A stretch of DNA of 64,000 nt from Candidatus Didemnitutus mandela (GTDB lineage: Bacteria > Verrucomicrobiota > Verrucomicrobiia > Opitutales > Opitutaceae), in assembly GCA_002591725.1 (NCBI GenBank), contig NJAL01000004.1, positions 186,046 to 250,045 of the forward strand, written 5' to 3'. A program made the position numbers and the translations under genes. How positions within the stretch are numbered: position 1 is the first letter of the stretch; each line of letters starts with the position of its first letter. Below are positions 49,892 through 58,127 of this stretch, one piece after another. The notes under the pieces were generated by a model. That model saw only the letters and a list, made by a program, of their open reading frames with translations. It was not told where the DNA came from and did not search any database.

Positions 49892-50668
49892 ATGTCTGCT
49901 GCTTCCTCGTTCGTGGTCGGTTCCGCGTTGAGCAAACGCTATGGCGAAGGACCGATCGTGCTCGAAGGAATCGAGTTGACGATTAAGCGGGGCGATTTCG
50001 TGAGCCTGATCGGGCCAAGCGGCTGCGGAAAATCTACACTGCTCAAACTGATTTCCGGACTCAGTCCCGTGACCTCGGGCAAGCTTACGGTTGCCGGCAC
50101 GATTCCTGAAAAGGCGAGGAAACAGGCAGCGTTTATTTTTCAGGAGGCGACTTTGCTTCCTTGGCTCACCGTGCGGAAAAACGTGGAATTGCCGATGCGG
50201 TTGCGAGGGCTATCCAAGGAGGTACGTGCGCAGAAAACGAAAGATTTGCTCAGCCTTGTCCGGCTAAAAGTGGCGGCGGACAAGTTTCCGCGACAGCTTT
50301 CCGGTGGCATGAAGATGCGCGTCTCGATTGCGCGTGCGCTTTCTCTGACACCGGAGTTGCTGTTGCTCGACGAGCCGTTCGGCGCGCTAGATGAGATGAC
50401 ACGATACCACTTGAATGAGCAATTGCTGGCGTTACGGGAACGGGCCCCGTTTACGGCGGTCTTTGTCACACACTCGGTGGGCGAGGCGGTTTTTCTGTCG
50501 AATCGAATTTTCGTGATGTCTGCGAATCCAGGTCGAATTTTTGCGGAGGTGCGGGTAAACTTTCTCGGACCTCGGCTGCAGACGTTGCGTAACCAATCTG
50601 CTTATCACAAGAAGGTTTCCGAGGTTTCGGCGTTGCTTCACGCTGCCGAAGGGAGCAAGGCGACATGA
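49892..50668 (+). CDS. ABC transporter ATP-binding protein (NitT/TauT/ThiZ family)
   Basis: This ATPase of a small-molecule importer has Walker A IGPSGCGKSTLLKLISGL, Q-loop FIFQEATLLPWLTVRKNV, signature LSGGMKMRVSIARALSL, Walker B LLLLDEPFGALDEMTR and switch FVTHSVGEAV. All are typical of the NitT/TauT family. From the ATG at 49892 (MSAASSFVVG) it has 258 residues; an in-frame ATG at 49832, 9 bases before the amidohydrolase stop, would add 20 residues and is possible. The stop overlaps the permease ATG. Confidence 0.92.
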   Translation: MSAASSFVVGSALSKRYGEGPIVLEGIELTIKRGDFVSLIGPSGCGKSTLLKLISGLSPVTSGKLTVAGTIPEKARKQAAFIFQEATLLPWLTVRKNVELPMRLRGLSKEVRAQKTKDLLSLVRLKVAADKFPRQLSGGMKMRVSIARALSLTPELLLLDEPFGALDEMTRYHLNEQLLALRERAPFTAVFVTHSVGEAVFLSNRIFVMSANPGRIFAEVRVNFLGPRLQTLRNQSAYHKKVSEVSALLHAAEGSKAT

Positions 50669-51453
50669 AAATCCAGTCGCGTTGCGTCCTTTTGCCCGTG
50701 ATTTCTGGGGCGGTTGTGATTGGATTGTGGTATTTTATACGTCGAGCTAGCGGATTGGGAGATTGGATACTGCCAACGCCTGGTGAGACTTTGCAGGCAG
50801 CTTGGCATGAACGGGCACGGTTGATCGTTGCAGCGGGCCACACCGCAGTCGGTGCGTTATGGGGGTTCTTCGCAGCCGCCTTGTTAGGGTTTGGATTAGC
50901 GCTGGTGCTCGGTGGATCGGCGACCCTGTGGGCTAGCTTATATCCGTGGCTGTTGGTGTTGCAGATGACGCCGGTCATCGTTTTGACGCCGATTATCATG
51001 CTTTGGGCCGGGCCGGGCTATCCGGGCATTGTTACAATCACCTTTCTGATCAGTTTTTTCCCGGTTGTCGTAACGACCATCCAGGGTTTGGTCTCGGTGG
51101 ATGCAATGATGATCGATCTCTTCCAAATGAACGATGCCACCCGGTGGCAGGAACTGTGGTATTTGCGCGTTCCGGCGGCGAAACCCTATTATCTTTCTGG
51201 GTTGAAGATCGCCGCTACCTTAGCGCCTATCGGCGCGATTTTTGGCGAATTTCTTGTCGGTAATGCGGCAGGCGGGAACGGGGGACTCGGCTTTCTCGTT
51301 TATAGCTACAACGCCCAGATTAAAATCCCAGCGTTGTTTGCGACGGCTTTGACGAGTTGCCTGCTCGGATTCATTTTTGTTGCGGTGGTCGCTGGCTTGA
51401 ATTGGTTTGCACTTCATCAATGGCATGACTCCTTCGAACGCAGCGACCGTTAA
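50665..51453 (+). CDS. ABC transporter permease (BPD type, NitT/TauT/ThiX family)
   Basis: This 262-residue inner-membrane protein has about six helices. The family fragments are DWILPTPGETLQAAW near the N-terminus, MTPVIVLTPIIMLWAGPGYP, TITFLISFFPVVVTTIQGL and the coupling-helix region LWYLRVPAAKPYYLSGLKIA before APIGAIFGEFLVG. Start ATG at 50665 overlaps the ATPase stop by 4 bp, and its own end overlaps the binding-protein gene by 29 bp. Confidence 0.92.
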   Translation: MKIQSRCVLLPVISGAVVIGLWYFIRRASGLGDWILPTPGETLQAAWHERARLIVAAGHTAVGALWGFFAAALLGFGLALVLGGSATLWASLYPWLLVLQMTPVIVLTPIIMLWAGPGYPGIVTITFLISFFPVVVTTIQGLVSVDAMMIDLFQMNDATRWQELWYLRVPAAKPYYLSGLKIAATLAPIGAIFGEFLVGNAAGGNGGLGFLVYSYNAQIKIPALFATALTSCLLGFIFVAVVAGLNWFALHQWHDSFERSDR

Positions 51454-52483
51454 GCTGTACCGCCTGCTGGCTTTGGCTTTGGCCATGCCGTTAGCTGTGT
51501 TTACAGTGGGTTGCGGGCTCCAGAAAACGGAGACGGGATCTGCACCTGGGGTTGCGAAACGTCTTACAAAAATTCGCTTCCAAACCGACTGGTTTCCGCA
51601 GCCAGAACATGGCGGCTACTATCAGGCGTTGGCGAAAGGCTATTACGTCGCTGAGGGGCTCGACGTGGAGATTGTGCCCGGCGGCTCCAATGCACAGGTG
51701 ATGGCAATGGTGGCCACGGGCCGCGCGCAGCTGGGTATGGGGAACGGAAATGATGTGATTGTGGCTATCGCCCGCGGTGTTCCTATTAAAATAGTCGCGG
51801 CGGAAATGCAGCGCGACCCCCAGGGAATCTTGTATCACGAGGAGAATCCGGTCCAAAGCCTACTAGACCTAAACGGCAAGACGGTCATAGCTGGTGCGCG
51901 GTCGAGCTGGATTCCTTATGTGCGAAAACACTACGCGATCGATTTCAACATTCGCCCGTTTCTTGGGAATCTGGGCCAGTTTCTTAGTAATCCCAAGTTT
52001 TTTCAACAATGTTTCGTTACGAACGAACCCTATTTTGCCCGACAACACAGTTCCAAGGTTGGCGCATTGTTGATTGCAGAGCCGGGTTTCGAACCCTATC
52101 GTGTTGTGTTCACCAGCAACAAGTACCTGGTCGAACACCCCAATATCGTGCATTCCTTTGTGCGTGCGATGGTGCAGGGCTGGATTGAGTATCTCAGAGG
52201 CGATCCGACAGCGGGAAACGAAGCGATTCTAAAGCTGCGCAACGATCTGCGGGTCGATTTTTTTGCCTATAGCATCAAGGCGATGAATGATTACCAACTC
52301 GTGATCGGAGACCCGAAGCGCGGTGAGCAAATGGGGCAGATCACATCCGAGCGGCTGAATCGAGAAATCGCCACGCTTCTGGAAATCGGCGTTCTCGATA
52401 AACCGGTGAAAGCGGAGGACGTTGCTACGTTCCAGTTCATGAACGACTTACCGGAACGTTTCCCTATTGATTGGGGGCGATGA
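51425..52483 (+). CDS. ABC transporter substrate-binding lipoprotein (NMT1/ThiY-like)
   Basis: This is a lipoprotein: a hydrophobic signal (LLALALAMPLAVF) ends in TVGC, with the lipid-attached Cys at about residue 30. The body shows IRFQTDWFPQPEHGGYYQAL, AKGYYVAEGLDVEIVPGGSN and GRAQLGMGNGNDVIVAIARG, the NMT1/THI5-like fold of pyrimidine-precursor and related importers. Length is 352 residues from the ATG at 51425. An in-frame TTG at 51407 is less likely. FQTDWxPxxEHGGxYxAxAxGYY resembles ThiY-type binding of aminopyrimidines, but substrate is not proven. Confidence 0.9.
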   Translation: MTPSNAATVKLYRLLALALAMPLAVFTVGCGLQKTETGSAPGVAKRLTKIRFQTDWFPQPEHGGYYQALAKGYYVAEGLDVEIVPGGSNAQVMAMVATGRAQLGMGNGNDVIVAIARGVPIKIVAAEMQRDPQGILYHEENPVQSLLDLNGKTVIAGARSSWIPYVRKHYAIDFNIRPFLGNLGQFLSNPKFFQQCFVTNEPYFARQHSSKVGALLIAEPGFEPYRVVFTSNKYLVEHPNIVHSFVRAMVQGWIEYLRGDPTAGNEAILKLRNDLRVDFFAYSIKAMNDYQLVIGDPKRGEQMGQITSERLNREIATLLEIGVLDKPVKAEDVATFQFMNDLPERFPIDWGR

Positions 52484-52551
52484 GTGAGGAACGACTGGAC
52501 CTGAACAAGCTGCGCCAACTCCACGAAGCGCGGCGTATTGGCTGGTTTTAG
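52480..52551 (+). pseudogene. Truncated fourth or fifth gene of the ABC operon
   Basis: An ATG at 52480 overlaps the binding-protein stop (ATGA), as between the other genes of this operon, and opens MSEERLDLNKLRQLHEARRI before a stop after 23 codons. The tight coupling suggests a real former operon member cut off by a nonsense or frameshift change. Its family is not recognisable. Coding-like text continues downstream in other frames to about 52850. Confidence 0.5.
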
Positions 52552-52948
52552 GCTAGGTTTGAAGGATGGAGCAGATGGGGCGGGGTTTTCCCGCTCATGA
52601 AAAGTTTGCGGTTTAAGGTAGCCTCGCGCTCGAAAAGGAAATCACGACCAGCTCGCAGGATGTTGCGACATCTGACAGCGGAGTTTGTATGTGCATGGTG
52701 CTTTGCGCAACCTGCAGTGGCAATAGCATGGACAGTTATCCATCGCTGGCCCTATCAGACAGGGGATTCGTTCGCGCTGGTTCAACTTTTTTCCTTCTCC
52801 GATCCGGCTGCGTGTGTGGCTGGATTTGGATGCGTTCGAAGAATGTAACTATTGTTCGTGTGTTAGTCCCAGTGTTCGATGCGGCGAACGGGATTGTCGT
52901 GCTTGCGAACGGTTTGCACGCGAGCGAAGGACTGAGGCTGAGATGGCC
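52552..52948. other. Gap between convergent operons
   Basis: This probably holds the decayed remainder of the truncated gene before it. No other feature was seen. Confidence 0.4.
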
Positions 52949-54247
52949 TCAGCCTTTCTTCATAAGAATTTTGGAGTTCCGTCCGCTCTCTTCGTAACTT
53001 TTTAAACGCGATTTGGGCAGCACTTGTTTTTCCGCCTCTTCGAAGCCGCAAACCGAAGTGAAGAAAGAGTAAGCTTGCGTTGACAGGGCGATCACTATTT
53101 CGGCGCCCTGAGCCCTTGCCGTCAAGCAGGCGAAGTCGACCATCTTTTGTCCGATGCCGCGGTTGCTGTAGGGCGGCATGACGTAAAGCGATCCGAGTTC
53201 GGTGACCTTTGGCGATTCGGGATAGCCGGTGAGCGAGATGCAGGCGATAAGATTTTCGTCGATTTCGAAGACGTAGAATTGATCGATGCTCTTTTCGATG
53301 GTTTGCTGCGAGCGCTGGCGCAATTCTTCGCGTTTCATGCCTGAATGGGTGAGATTATAGATTGCCCGCACGTCACGCTTGACGGCCTTGCGGATCTGTT
53401 GGTATTCGTTACCGTGGATGAGGGTGCCGATGCCTTCATTGGAAAAGATTTCTGCGAGGAGAATTTCGGGCTCGCGACCGTCGATAAGGTGGATGCGCGG
53501 CGGCCCGGTGTCGACCGCTTTGACTGCGTGTACCGCCTTACTCCGAATCGGTTCGTTGATGGATTCGGGTTTGCTTTCGAGCAGTTTACGAAGGACGTCT
53601 ACAGGGATGTTGCGCTGCAGCTGGCCGTTGATCTCGAGTCCGCTATGCGGTGTGAGATAGATAATTTTCGTTGCCTGCAACACTTCGGCAAGCGCGGCGG
53701 CGAGGAGATCAGAGTTGATCCGGAGTGGTTTCCCGTCGCGGTCGAGTCCGATGGGGTTGACCACGGGCACGATGCCAAAGCCGATTAGCTGCTGCAGAAA
53801 TTCGCGATCAATGCGGTCGACACGGCCGGTGAATTGGTGATCGACGCCCTTAATGATGCCAAGCGGCATTGCGCGCACGGCGTTGGTTAGGGCGGCTTTG
53901 AGGCCGTTAGCAGTGATCCCCTCGATTATAAGGTGGGTTACGCTGGATGATGCTTGGATAGCGAGATCGAGGGTGGCGCCGTCGCTGGCTCCTGTACCAA
54001 AGACATCGGTGATGGCGATGTTGCGCAGCTTCGCGAGCTCGACGATTTGTTGGCCAATGCCGTGAACGATTACGACCTTGATACCGAGCGAGCGAAGTAC
54101 GACGATATCGGTGAGCAGATTTGGAATATTGTCGTCTGCTACAATGCTGCCATCGAGTGCGATTACAAAAAACTGGCCCTGAAAACGTGGGACGTATTTC
54201 AGAATGCTGCGCAAATCAGTGGGTTTGATGTCGGCTTCGGAGGCCAT
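52949..54247 (-). CDS. argA: N-acetylglutamate synthase (amino-acid kinase + GNAT)
   Basis: ArgA acetylates glutamate to start arginine synthesis. The 432-residue protein has an amino-acid-kinase-like domain (about 10-285: YVPRFQGQFFVIALDGSIVA, IVHGIGQQIVELAKL, GIIKGVDHQFTGRVDRID, INSDLLAAALAEVL) and a C-terminal GNAT domain (about 295-425: IGTLIHGNEYQQIRKA-type, TELGSLYVMPPYSNRGIGQK with the acetyl-CoA loop, FFTSVCGFEEAEKQVLPKSR). This is the classical ArgA architecture. ATG at 54247. It is transcribed away from the small gene at 54313-54897 on the same strand, with 65 bp between them. Confidence 0.93.
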   Translation of the reverse strand: MASEADIKPTDLRSILKYVPRFQGQFFVIALDGSIVADDNIPNLLTDIVVLRSLGIKVVIVHGIGQQIVELAKLRNIAITDVFGTGASDGATLDLAIQASSSVTHLIIEGITANGLKAALTNAVRAMPLGIIKGVDHQFTGRVDRIDREFLQQLIGFGIVPVVNPIGLDRDGKPLRINSDLLAAALAEVLQATKIIYLTPHSGLEINGQLQRNIPVDVLRKLLESKPESINEPIRSKAVHAVKAVDTGPPRIHLIDGREPEILLAEIFSNEGIGTLIHGNEYQQIRKAVKRDVRAIYNLTHSGMKREELRQRSQQTIEKSIDQFYVFEIDENLIACISLTGYPESPKVTELGSLYVMPPYSNRGIGQKMVDFACLTARAQGAEIVIALSTQAYSFFTSVCGFEEAEKQVLPKSRLKSYEESGRNSKILMKKG

Positions 54248-54312
54248 GAGTGGTGCGTAAATCTAAAATTGTGCCCGGCGCGTCAATTACTGTTTGCATC
54301 GTGGCACAGTCG

Positions 54313-54897
54313 TCACTTCACCGTAACACTCCAAATCGCGGCCGGGCCGTTGGCAACGAACTTTAGCGTGTAGGTGGCGGGAAGTAGGGGCTGGGTGGAA
54401 AACTTGGCGCAATATTCGGTGTCGTTCGACTGGCTGGGAAGATTGGGGTCTGGTAAGGAATCGAGATTGGAGACAAACACGAGTTCCATGCCGCGGCGAA
54501 ACAGGGTGAGGCTATTGAGTTTATAGTGTAGATCTGCGATGCTGGCGGTGAAGTGCAGCTCGTAGTCGGTGCCGGAGGCGACGACTGCGGGGGCGCTCAC
54601 ATTGTTGATGCTCGCAAGTAGCCGGGGCTTTTCGACGAAATTGGAATCAAAATCGAAACCGAGCCCAGTGGCGCCGCGGTGGATTGGCGCGAGGCTGATG
54701 GCCAGTACCTTGTTTTTCGAGCGGCGTACGTCGACATGCAGTTTTTCCCAGCCAGCCTCCTTGAGACGGACATCTGCCATCCGTTCGAGAAGATCGTGTG
54801 CGGGCTCGAGAGACCCGGGTCTACGGAAATAAATGTTAATGGCCGTGTAACTTACAATGAATACTATAATCGAGAGCAAAATCCACTTCAAATTCAT
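54313..54897 (-). CDS. Membrane-anchored hypothetical protein
   Basis: The 194-residue product has one N-terminal transmembrane segment (WILLSIIVFIVSYTAINIYF) and a hydrophilic, probably periplasmic, remainder rich in beta-type text (HVDVRRSKNKVLAISLAPIH, LHFTASIADLHYKLNSLTLF). It ends with a VNGPAAIW-like strand. I do not recognise a family. The frame is intact, begins with a good ATG at 54897, and diverges from proS across 117 bp. Being uninterrupted in an eroding genome argues that it is used. Confidence 0.65.
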   Translation of the reverse strand: MNLKWILLSIIVFIVSYTAINIYFRRPGSLEPAHDLLERMADVRLKEAGWEKLHVDVRRSKNKVLAISLAPIHRGATGLGFDFDSNFVEKPRLLASINNVSAPAVVASGTDYELHFTASIADLHYKLNSLTLFRRGMELVFVSNLDSLPDPNLPSQSNDTEYCAKFSTQPLLPATYTLKFVANGPAAIWSVTVK

Positions 54898-55014
54898 GGG
54901 CCAAGTTTTTTGCGTTGGGCGGTCATTCGATATTTATCAGGTCTGGATGGTTTTTATGGCAAATATGATTGCACTGTCACTGTGGAGGTTGACTTACTGT
55001 GTTACCGAGCTAAC

Positions 55015-57048
55015 ATGAAATATTGGTCTCAGACGTTTATTCCAACGTTGAAGAAAAGCCCGGCCGGTGCTGAAGCTGCGTCGCACAAGCTGCTCGTGCG
55101 CGCTGGCTTGGTGCGCAAGCTAAGCGGTGGTCTTTATACATTTTTGCCGATGGGCTTGCGCGTGATGCAGAAAATATCGCAGATCTGTCGCGAGGAAATG
55201 GAGCGAGTGCGTCCCGAATACGAACGTAACGGTGCCATCGAGGTTTGGATGCCGCACGTGCATCCCGTGGAATTCTGGAAACAGGGACCGCGCTGGGCCG
55301 CAGCGCGCGAGATTATGTTTCGTGCCGACAGCGCTGGCGTGAGCAAACACGGATCGAAGGAGCCAGAATTCGTACTCGGTTCGACGCACGAGGAGATTGT
55401 GGTGCCGCTGGCGAAAACCGAAATCACGAGCTACCGTGATCTACCGAAAAATTTTTATCAGATCACTACCAAGTTTCGAAACGAAATCCGTCCGCGCTGC
55501 GGCCTTATGCGAGCGCGCGAGTTTGTGATGATGGACGCCTACTCGTTCGACACGACAGATGAGGGTACGACCAAGAGCTATCAGGCGATGAAGGCTTCCT
55601 ATGAGGTCTTCTTCCGTCGGCTTGGTGTCGTCACGATCGCGGTCGAAGCGGATACAGGCGTCATGGGGGGTAGCTTTTCCCACGAATTCATAGTCCCGGC
55701 GGAGATCGGCGACGATGATGTCATCTACAACGAGGAAAGCGGCTACGCTGCGAACCGCGAAAAGGCGACGAGTGCGCTCGTTCCGGCGGACTTTGCCGAC
55801 GTATCGCCGGTTGGCTCGCTTGAAGAATTTGCGACGCCCGGTGTTATTACCATCGCGGCGCTTGAAGCGGCGCCTTACAACGTGGCGGCGGACCAGCAAT
55901 TCAAGACACTTGTCTTCGTCGATTCCGAAAAACTTTTCCTTGTGCTCGTTCGCGGCTGCGACGACGTTGAGGAGGCGAAGCTTGGCGCTTTTGGTTTTCA
56001 GTTGTGGCGCCAGGCGACGGCCGAAGAAATCGAGCCCGTGATGGGCGCGAAACCAGGCAGTCTTGGCGCTGTGAAGGGCACGATTAAAACCCCTGACGCG
56101 CTCGTCGGCATTTTTGCTGATCATGCGATCCGTCTCGTTGGTAACGGTACGACAGGTGCCAACAAGGACGGTTTCCATTTGCGCAACGTGAATGTCGGGC
56201 GCGACCTTGCGATCACGAAGTTTGGCGATTTTCGTCGGGTACGCGCCGGCGATCCTGACGTGAAATCGGGAAAACCACTCAAAGTATGCCGCGGTATCGA
56301 AGTAGGGCACATCTTCAAGCTAGGAACGAAATATTCGGAGAAATTCGGAGCGAACTATACCGACGACAAGAAACAATCGCATCTCATGGATATGGGGTGC
56401 TACGGCATTGGCGTCAGCCGCACTCTTCAAGCGATTATCGAGCAGAGTCACGATGCAGATGGTATCATCTGGCCGTGGACAGTCGCACCTTGGCAGGTCC
56501 TCTTGGTGAATCTCAATCCACAGGATGCGGTTGCAAACGGTGTGACCTCAAAGCTAGCCGCCGCTGCCGAGCTGGCTGGCGCTGATGTCCTAATTGATGA
56601 TCGCAGTGAGCGGCCGGGCGTAAAATTCAAGGATGCCGATTTAATCGGTGTTCCTCTCCGTTTGACTGTGGGCGGAAAGAGATTTAAGGAAGGTTTTGTG
56701 GAAATGAAGTGGCGCACCGAAAAAAAAATTCGCAAACTACCGCTGGAAGATGCGGAAAAGCTCGTTGGCGAGACTGTGCAAACTGCGGTAGCGAGGAAGG
56801 AAAAACCCGCGAACAAGTGGCGTGTGGTCGCGCTCAACGATCCCGTGAACCTCATGTCGTACGTCGTCATGGTCTTCAAAAAAGTCTTTGGTTTCGACGA
56901 GGCGCGTGCGCGCAAGCACATGCTCAAAGTGCATGAACAGGGACGGTCGGTGGTATGGAGCGGCGCTCGCGAGCCGGCGGAAGCCTTCGTTTTTACCCTG
57001 CAGCAATGGCATCTCAGAGTGGTTCTCGAATCCGATGAAACGGGTTAA
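55015..57048 (+). CDS. proS: Proline-tRNA ligase fused to a C-terminal ClpS adaptor domain
   Basis: Residues 1 to about 585 are bacterial-type ProS, class II: motif 1 region GLYTFLPMGLRVMQKI, motif 2 KFRNEIRPRCGLMRAREFVM, the YbaK-like editing insertion at about 225-380, motif 3 MGCYGIGVSRTLQAI and an anticodon domain (VLLVNLNPQD, VLIDDRSERPGVKFKDADLI GVP). From about residue 601 (position 56815) a complete ClpS adaptor follows in the same frame: WRVVALNDPVNLMSYVVMVF, KKVFGFDEARARKHMLKVHE, QGRSVVWSGAREPAEAFVF. ClpS delivers N-degron substrates to ClpAP. No stop lies between the two. The linker DNA contains gaggaagg (56792-56799), which may be the old clpS ribosome site. The start is ATG at 55015; the frame is open further upstream without similarity. 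Confidence 0.92.
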   Translation: MKYWSQTFIPTLKKSPAGAEAASHKLLVRAGLVRKLSGGLYTFLPMGLRVMQKISQICREEMERVRPEYERNGAIEVWMPHVHPVEFWKQGPRWAAAREIMFRADSAGVSKHGSKEPEFVLGSTHEEIVVPLAKTEITSYRDLPKNFYQITTKFRNEIRPRCGLMRAREFVMMDAYSFDTTDEGTTKSYQAMKASYEVFFRRLGVVTIAVEADTGVMGGSFSHEFIVPAEIGDDDVIYNEESGYAANREKATSALVPADFADVSPVGSLEEFATPGVITIAALEAAPYNVAADQQFKTLVFVDSEKLFLVLVRGCDDVEEAKLGAFGFQLWRQATAEEIEPVMGAKPGSLGAVKGTIKTPDALVGIFADHAIRLVGNGTTGANKDGFHLRNVNVGRDLAITKFGDFRRVRAGDPDVKSGKPLKVCRGIEVGHIFKLGTKYSEKFGANYTDDKKQSHLMDMGCYGIGVSRTLQAIIEQSHDADGIIWPWTVAPWQVLLVNLNPQDAVANGVTSKLAAAAELAGADVLIDDRSERPGVKFKDADLIGVPLRLTVGGKRFKEGFVEMKWRTEKKIRKLPLEDAEKLVGETVQTAVARKEKPANKWRVVALNDPVNLMSYVVMVFKKVFGFDEARARKHMLKVHEQGRSVVWSGAREPAEAFVFTLQQWHLRVVLESDETG

Positions 57049-57496
57049 AGTCAAACTGAACTTTGATGCGATCGCGCCGTCGCTCGATGTGATCAAGTCG
57101 GCTGCCGATGATCTCGAATCGCGGCTGGCGATCGATGCGGCAGTGCCCGAGCCGGAGCAAGAGTTTATCGACGAGTGGCGTGGCGAATTGCTGGCTGGGC
57201 AGACGAGCGATATTCGTCAACTCCTTACCCTTTTTGGCAGTGACTTTTTCACTACGGGTGCTATTGAAATCGATCCGAACAGCTGCGAGTCCATCCTTCG
57301 CGCTTGTTCAGCGCTGCGCCTGCGTCTTCGGGAGGCTCGTTTAAAGTTGCTGGGCGACGAAATTTTGGAGTCTGGGGAAGTGCTGCTCGATGAAATTCCG
57401 GAACCGGAGCGCCGGGTCTTTGCGGCTTACGTATTTTTAGCGACTCTGCAGGAACTTATCATCCAGCATCTTGATCCCATAATTTTGGAAAACTAA
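57035..57496 (+). CDS. DUF2017-like protein
   Basis: The 153-residue protein from the ATG at 57035 (MKRVKVKLNFDAIAPSLDVI) overlaps the end of the proS-clpS frame by 14 bp. It is mostly helical and acidic, with IDEWRGELLAGQTSDIRQLL, SCESILRACSALRLRLREAR and ERRVFAAYVFLATLQELIIQ. In Actinobacteria a DUF2017 gene commonly follows clpS, and size, helical pattern and place fit. The assignment rests on context plus faint similarity. It may assist Clp-dependent proteolysis. Confidence 0.6.
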   Translation: MKRVKVKLNFDAIAPSLDVIKSAADDLESRLAIDAAVPEPEQEFIDEWRGELLAGQTSDIRQLLTLFGSDFFTTGAIEIDPNSCESILRACSALRLRLREARLKLLGDEILESGEVLLDEIPEPERRVFAAYVFLATLQELIIQHLDPIILEN

Positions 57497-57534
57497 AGCG
57501 ATTTTTTCTCTGGAAAGAAAACAGATTTTTGCAT

Positions 57535-57562
57535 TTGACAGCTTAGAGTTTTTCGATAGCAT
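57535..57562 (+). promoter_or_regulatory. Sigma70-like promoter candidate upstream of the small RNA
   Basis: A perfect -35 hexamer ttgaca (57535-57540) is followed after 16 bases by tagcat (57557-57562), matching four of six -10 positions including the key TA and final T. It lies about 70 bases before the SRP-like RNA and could drive it. Confidence 0.35.
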
Positions 57563-57633
57563 CTGAACGATATCCTGTAGTGTTCGAGCTGCTTTAATAC
57601 AATACACGCTTTTTACCTTTCCTAATAATTTTT

Positions 57634-57706
57634 GGGGGCTACTGACAGATGGCGCTGATGTCAGATTGTAAAACGGAAGACAGCAGAAGCGTGTCAAGTA
57701 GCGCCC
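57634..57706 (+). ncRNA. ffs: Candidate signal recognition particle RNA (4.5S-like)
   Basis: The 73-nt segment begins gggggctact and ends agtagcgccc; these pair over 9 of 10 positions. Inside, gaca/tgtc and cgct/agcg extend the stem, and the apex reads gtcaga...cggaagacagcag. This resembles the SRP domain IV consensus GUCAGGnCCGGAAGGnAGCAG, and E. coli 4.5S shares the ggggg start and gcgtgt near the same place. The normally invariant GGAA tetraloop and CAGG/AGCA internal loop are altered. It is either a divergent functional SRP RNA, as in some reduced genomes, or a decaying copy. No gene overlaps it. Confidence 0.45.
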
Positions 57707-57782
57707 GCCTTTACCATAAAAAGGACATGAGCTTTTTAGCACACGGCACGAGCGGGGAGTCGTTCTCTTTTTTTCGCTAATC

Positions 57783-58127
57783 ATGGAGCCTCAGTTTTAT
57801 TACCTGCTTCATTTGTTCTCCCTGTTTGTTCTGACCGCACAAACCTATATGGTTTTCGCTAACCCGGATCAGATCAACCGGAAACGTACGATGATGATCA
57901 CGGGTATCGCTAGCCTTTTTGCCTTTATTAGTGGCTTCGGCTTGATTGCGAAAATCTATCAGAACCACTTCTGTGGTTGGATGATCGTGAAGATGGTGTG
58001 CTGGCTTGGTCTTTCGGCGCTCGCTGGTATCGCTTACCGCCGAGCCCATTTGCGCCCACTGCTCAGCGTGATGGGACTGGTGCTGATTTTTATCTCGATT
58101 ACGATGGTTTGCTTTAAACCGTTCTAG
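57783..58127 (+). CDS. Small four-helix membrane protein of unknown function
   Basis: The 114-residue frame starts at ATG 57783 (MEPQFYYLLHLFSLFVLTAQ) and has four hydrophobic helices with short charged loops: FANPDQINRKRTMMITGIAS, WMIVKMVCWLGLSALAGIAY, LSVMGLVLIFISITMVCF. It resembles small uncharacterised membrane proteins with a heme-free cytochrome-b-like or SirB-like layout, but I cannot name it. It is intact and flanked by debris on the right. Confidence 0.6.
   Translation: MEPQFYYLLHLFSLFVLTAQTYMVFANPDQINRKRTMMITGIASLFAFISGFGLIAKIYQNHFCGWMIVKMVCWLGLSALAGIAYRRAHLRPLLSVMGLVLIFISITMVCFKPF

Noticed and set aside
55441-56310. 289-codon minus-strand open frame opposite proS
   Set aside because: Antisense shadow of proS, rich in Arg as expected from the complementary codons.
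57570-57720. 6S RNA suggested by cctgtagtgttcg near a promoter
   Set aside because: The expected closing stem complementary to this 5' end is absent; the nearby structure fits an SRP-type hairpin better.
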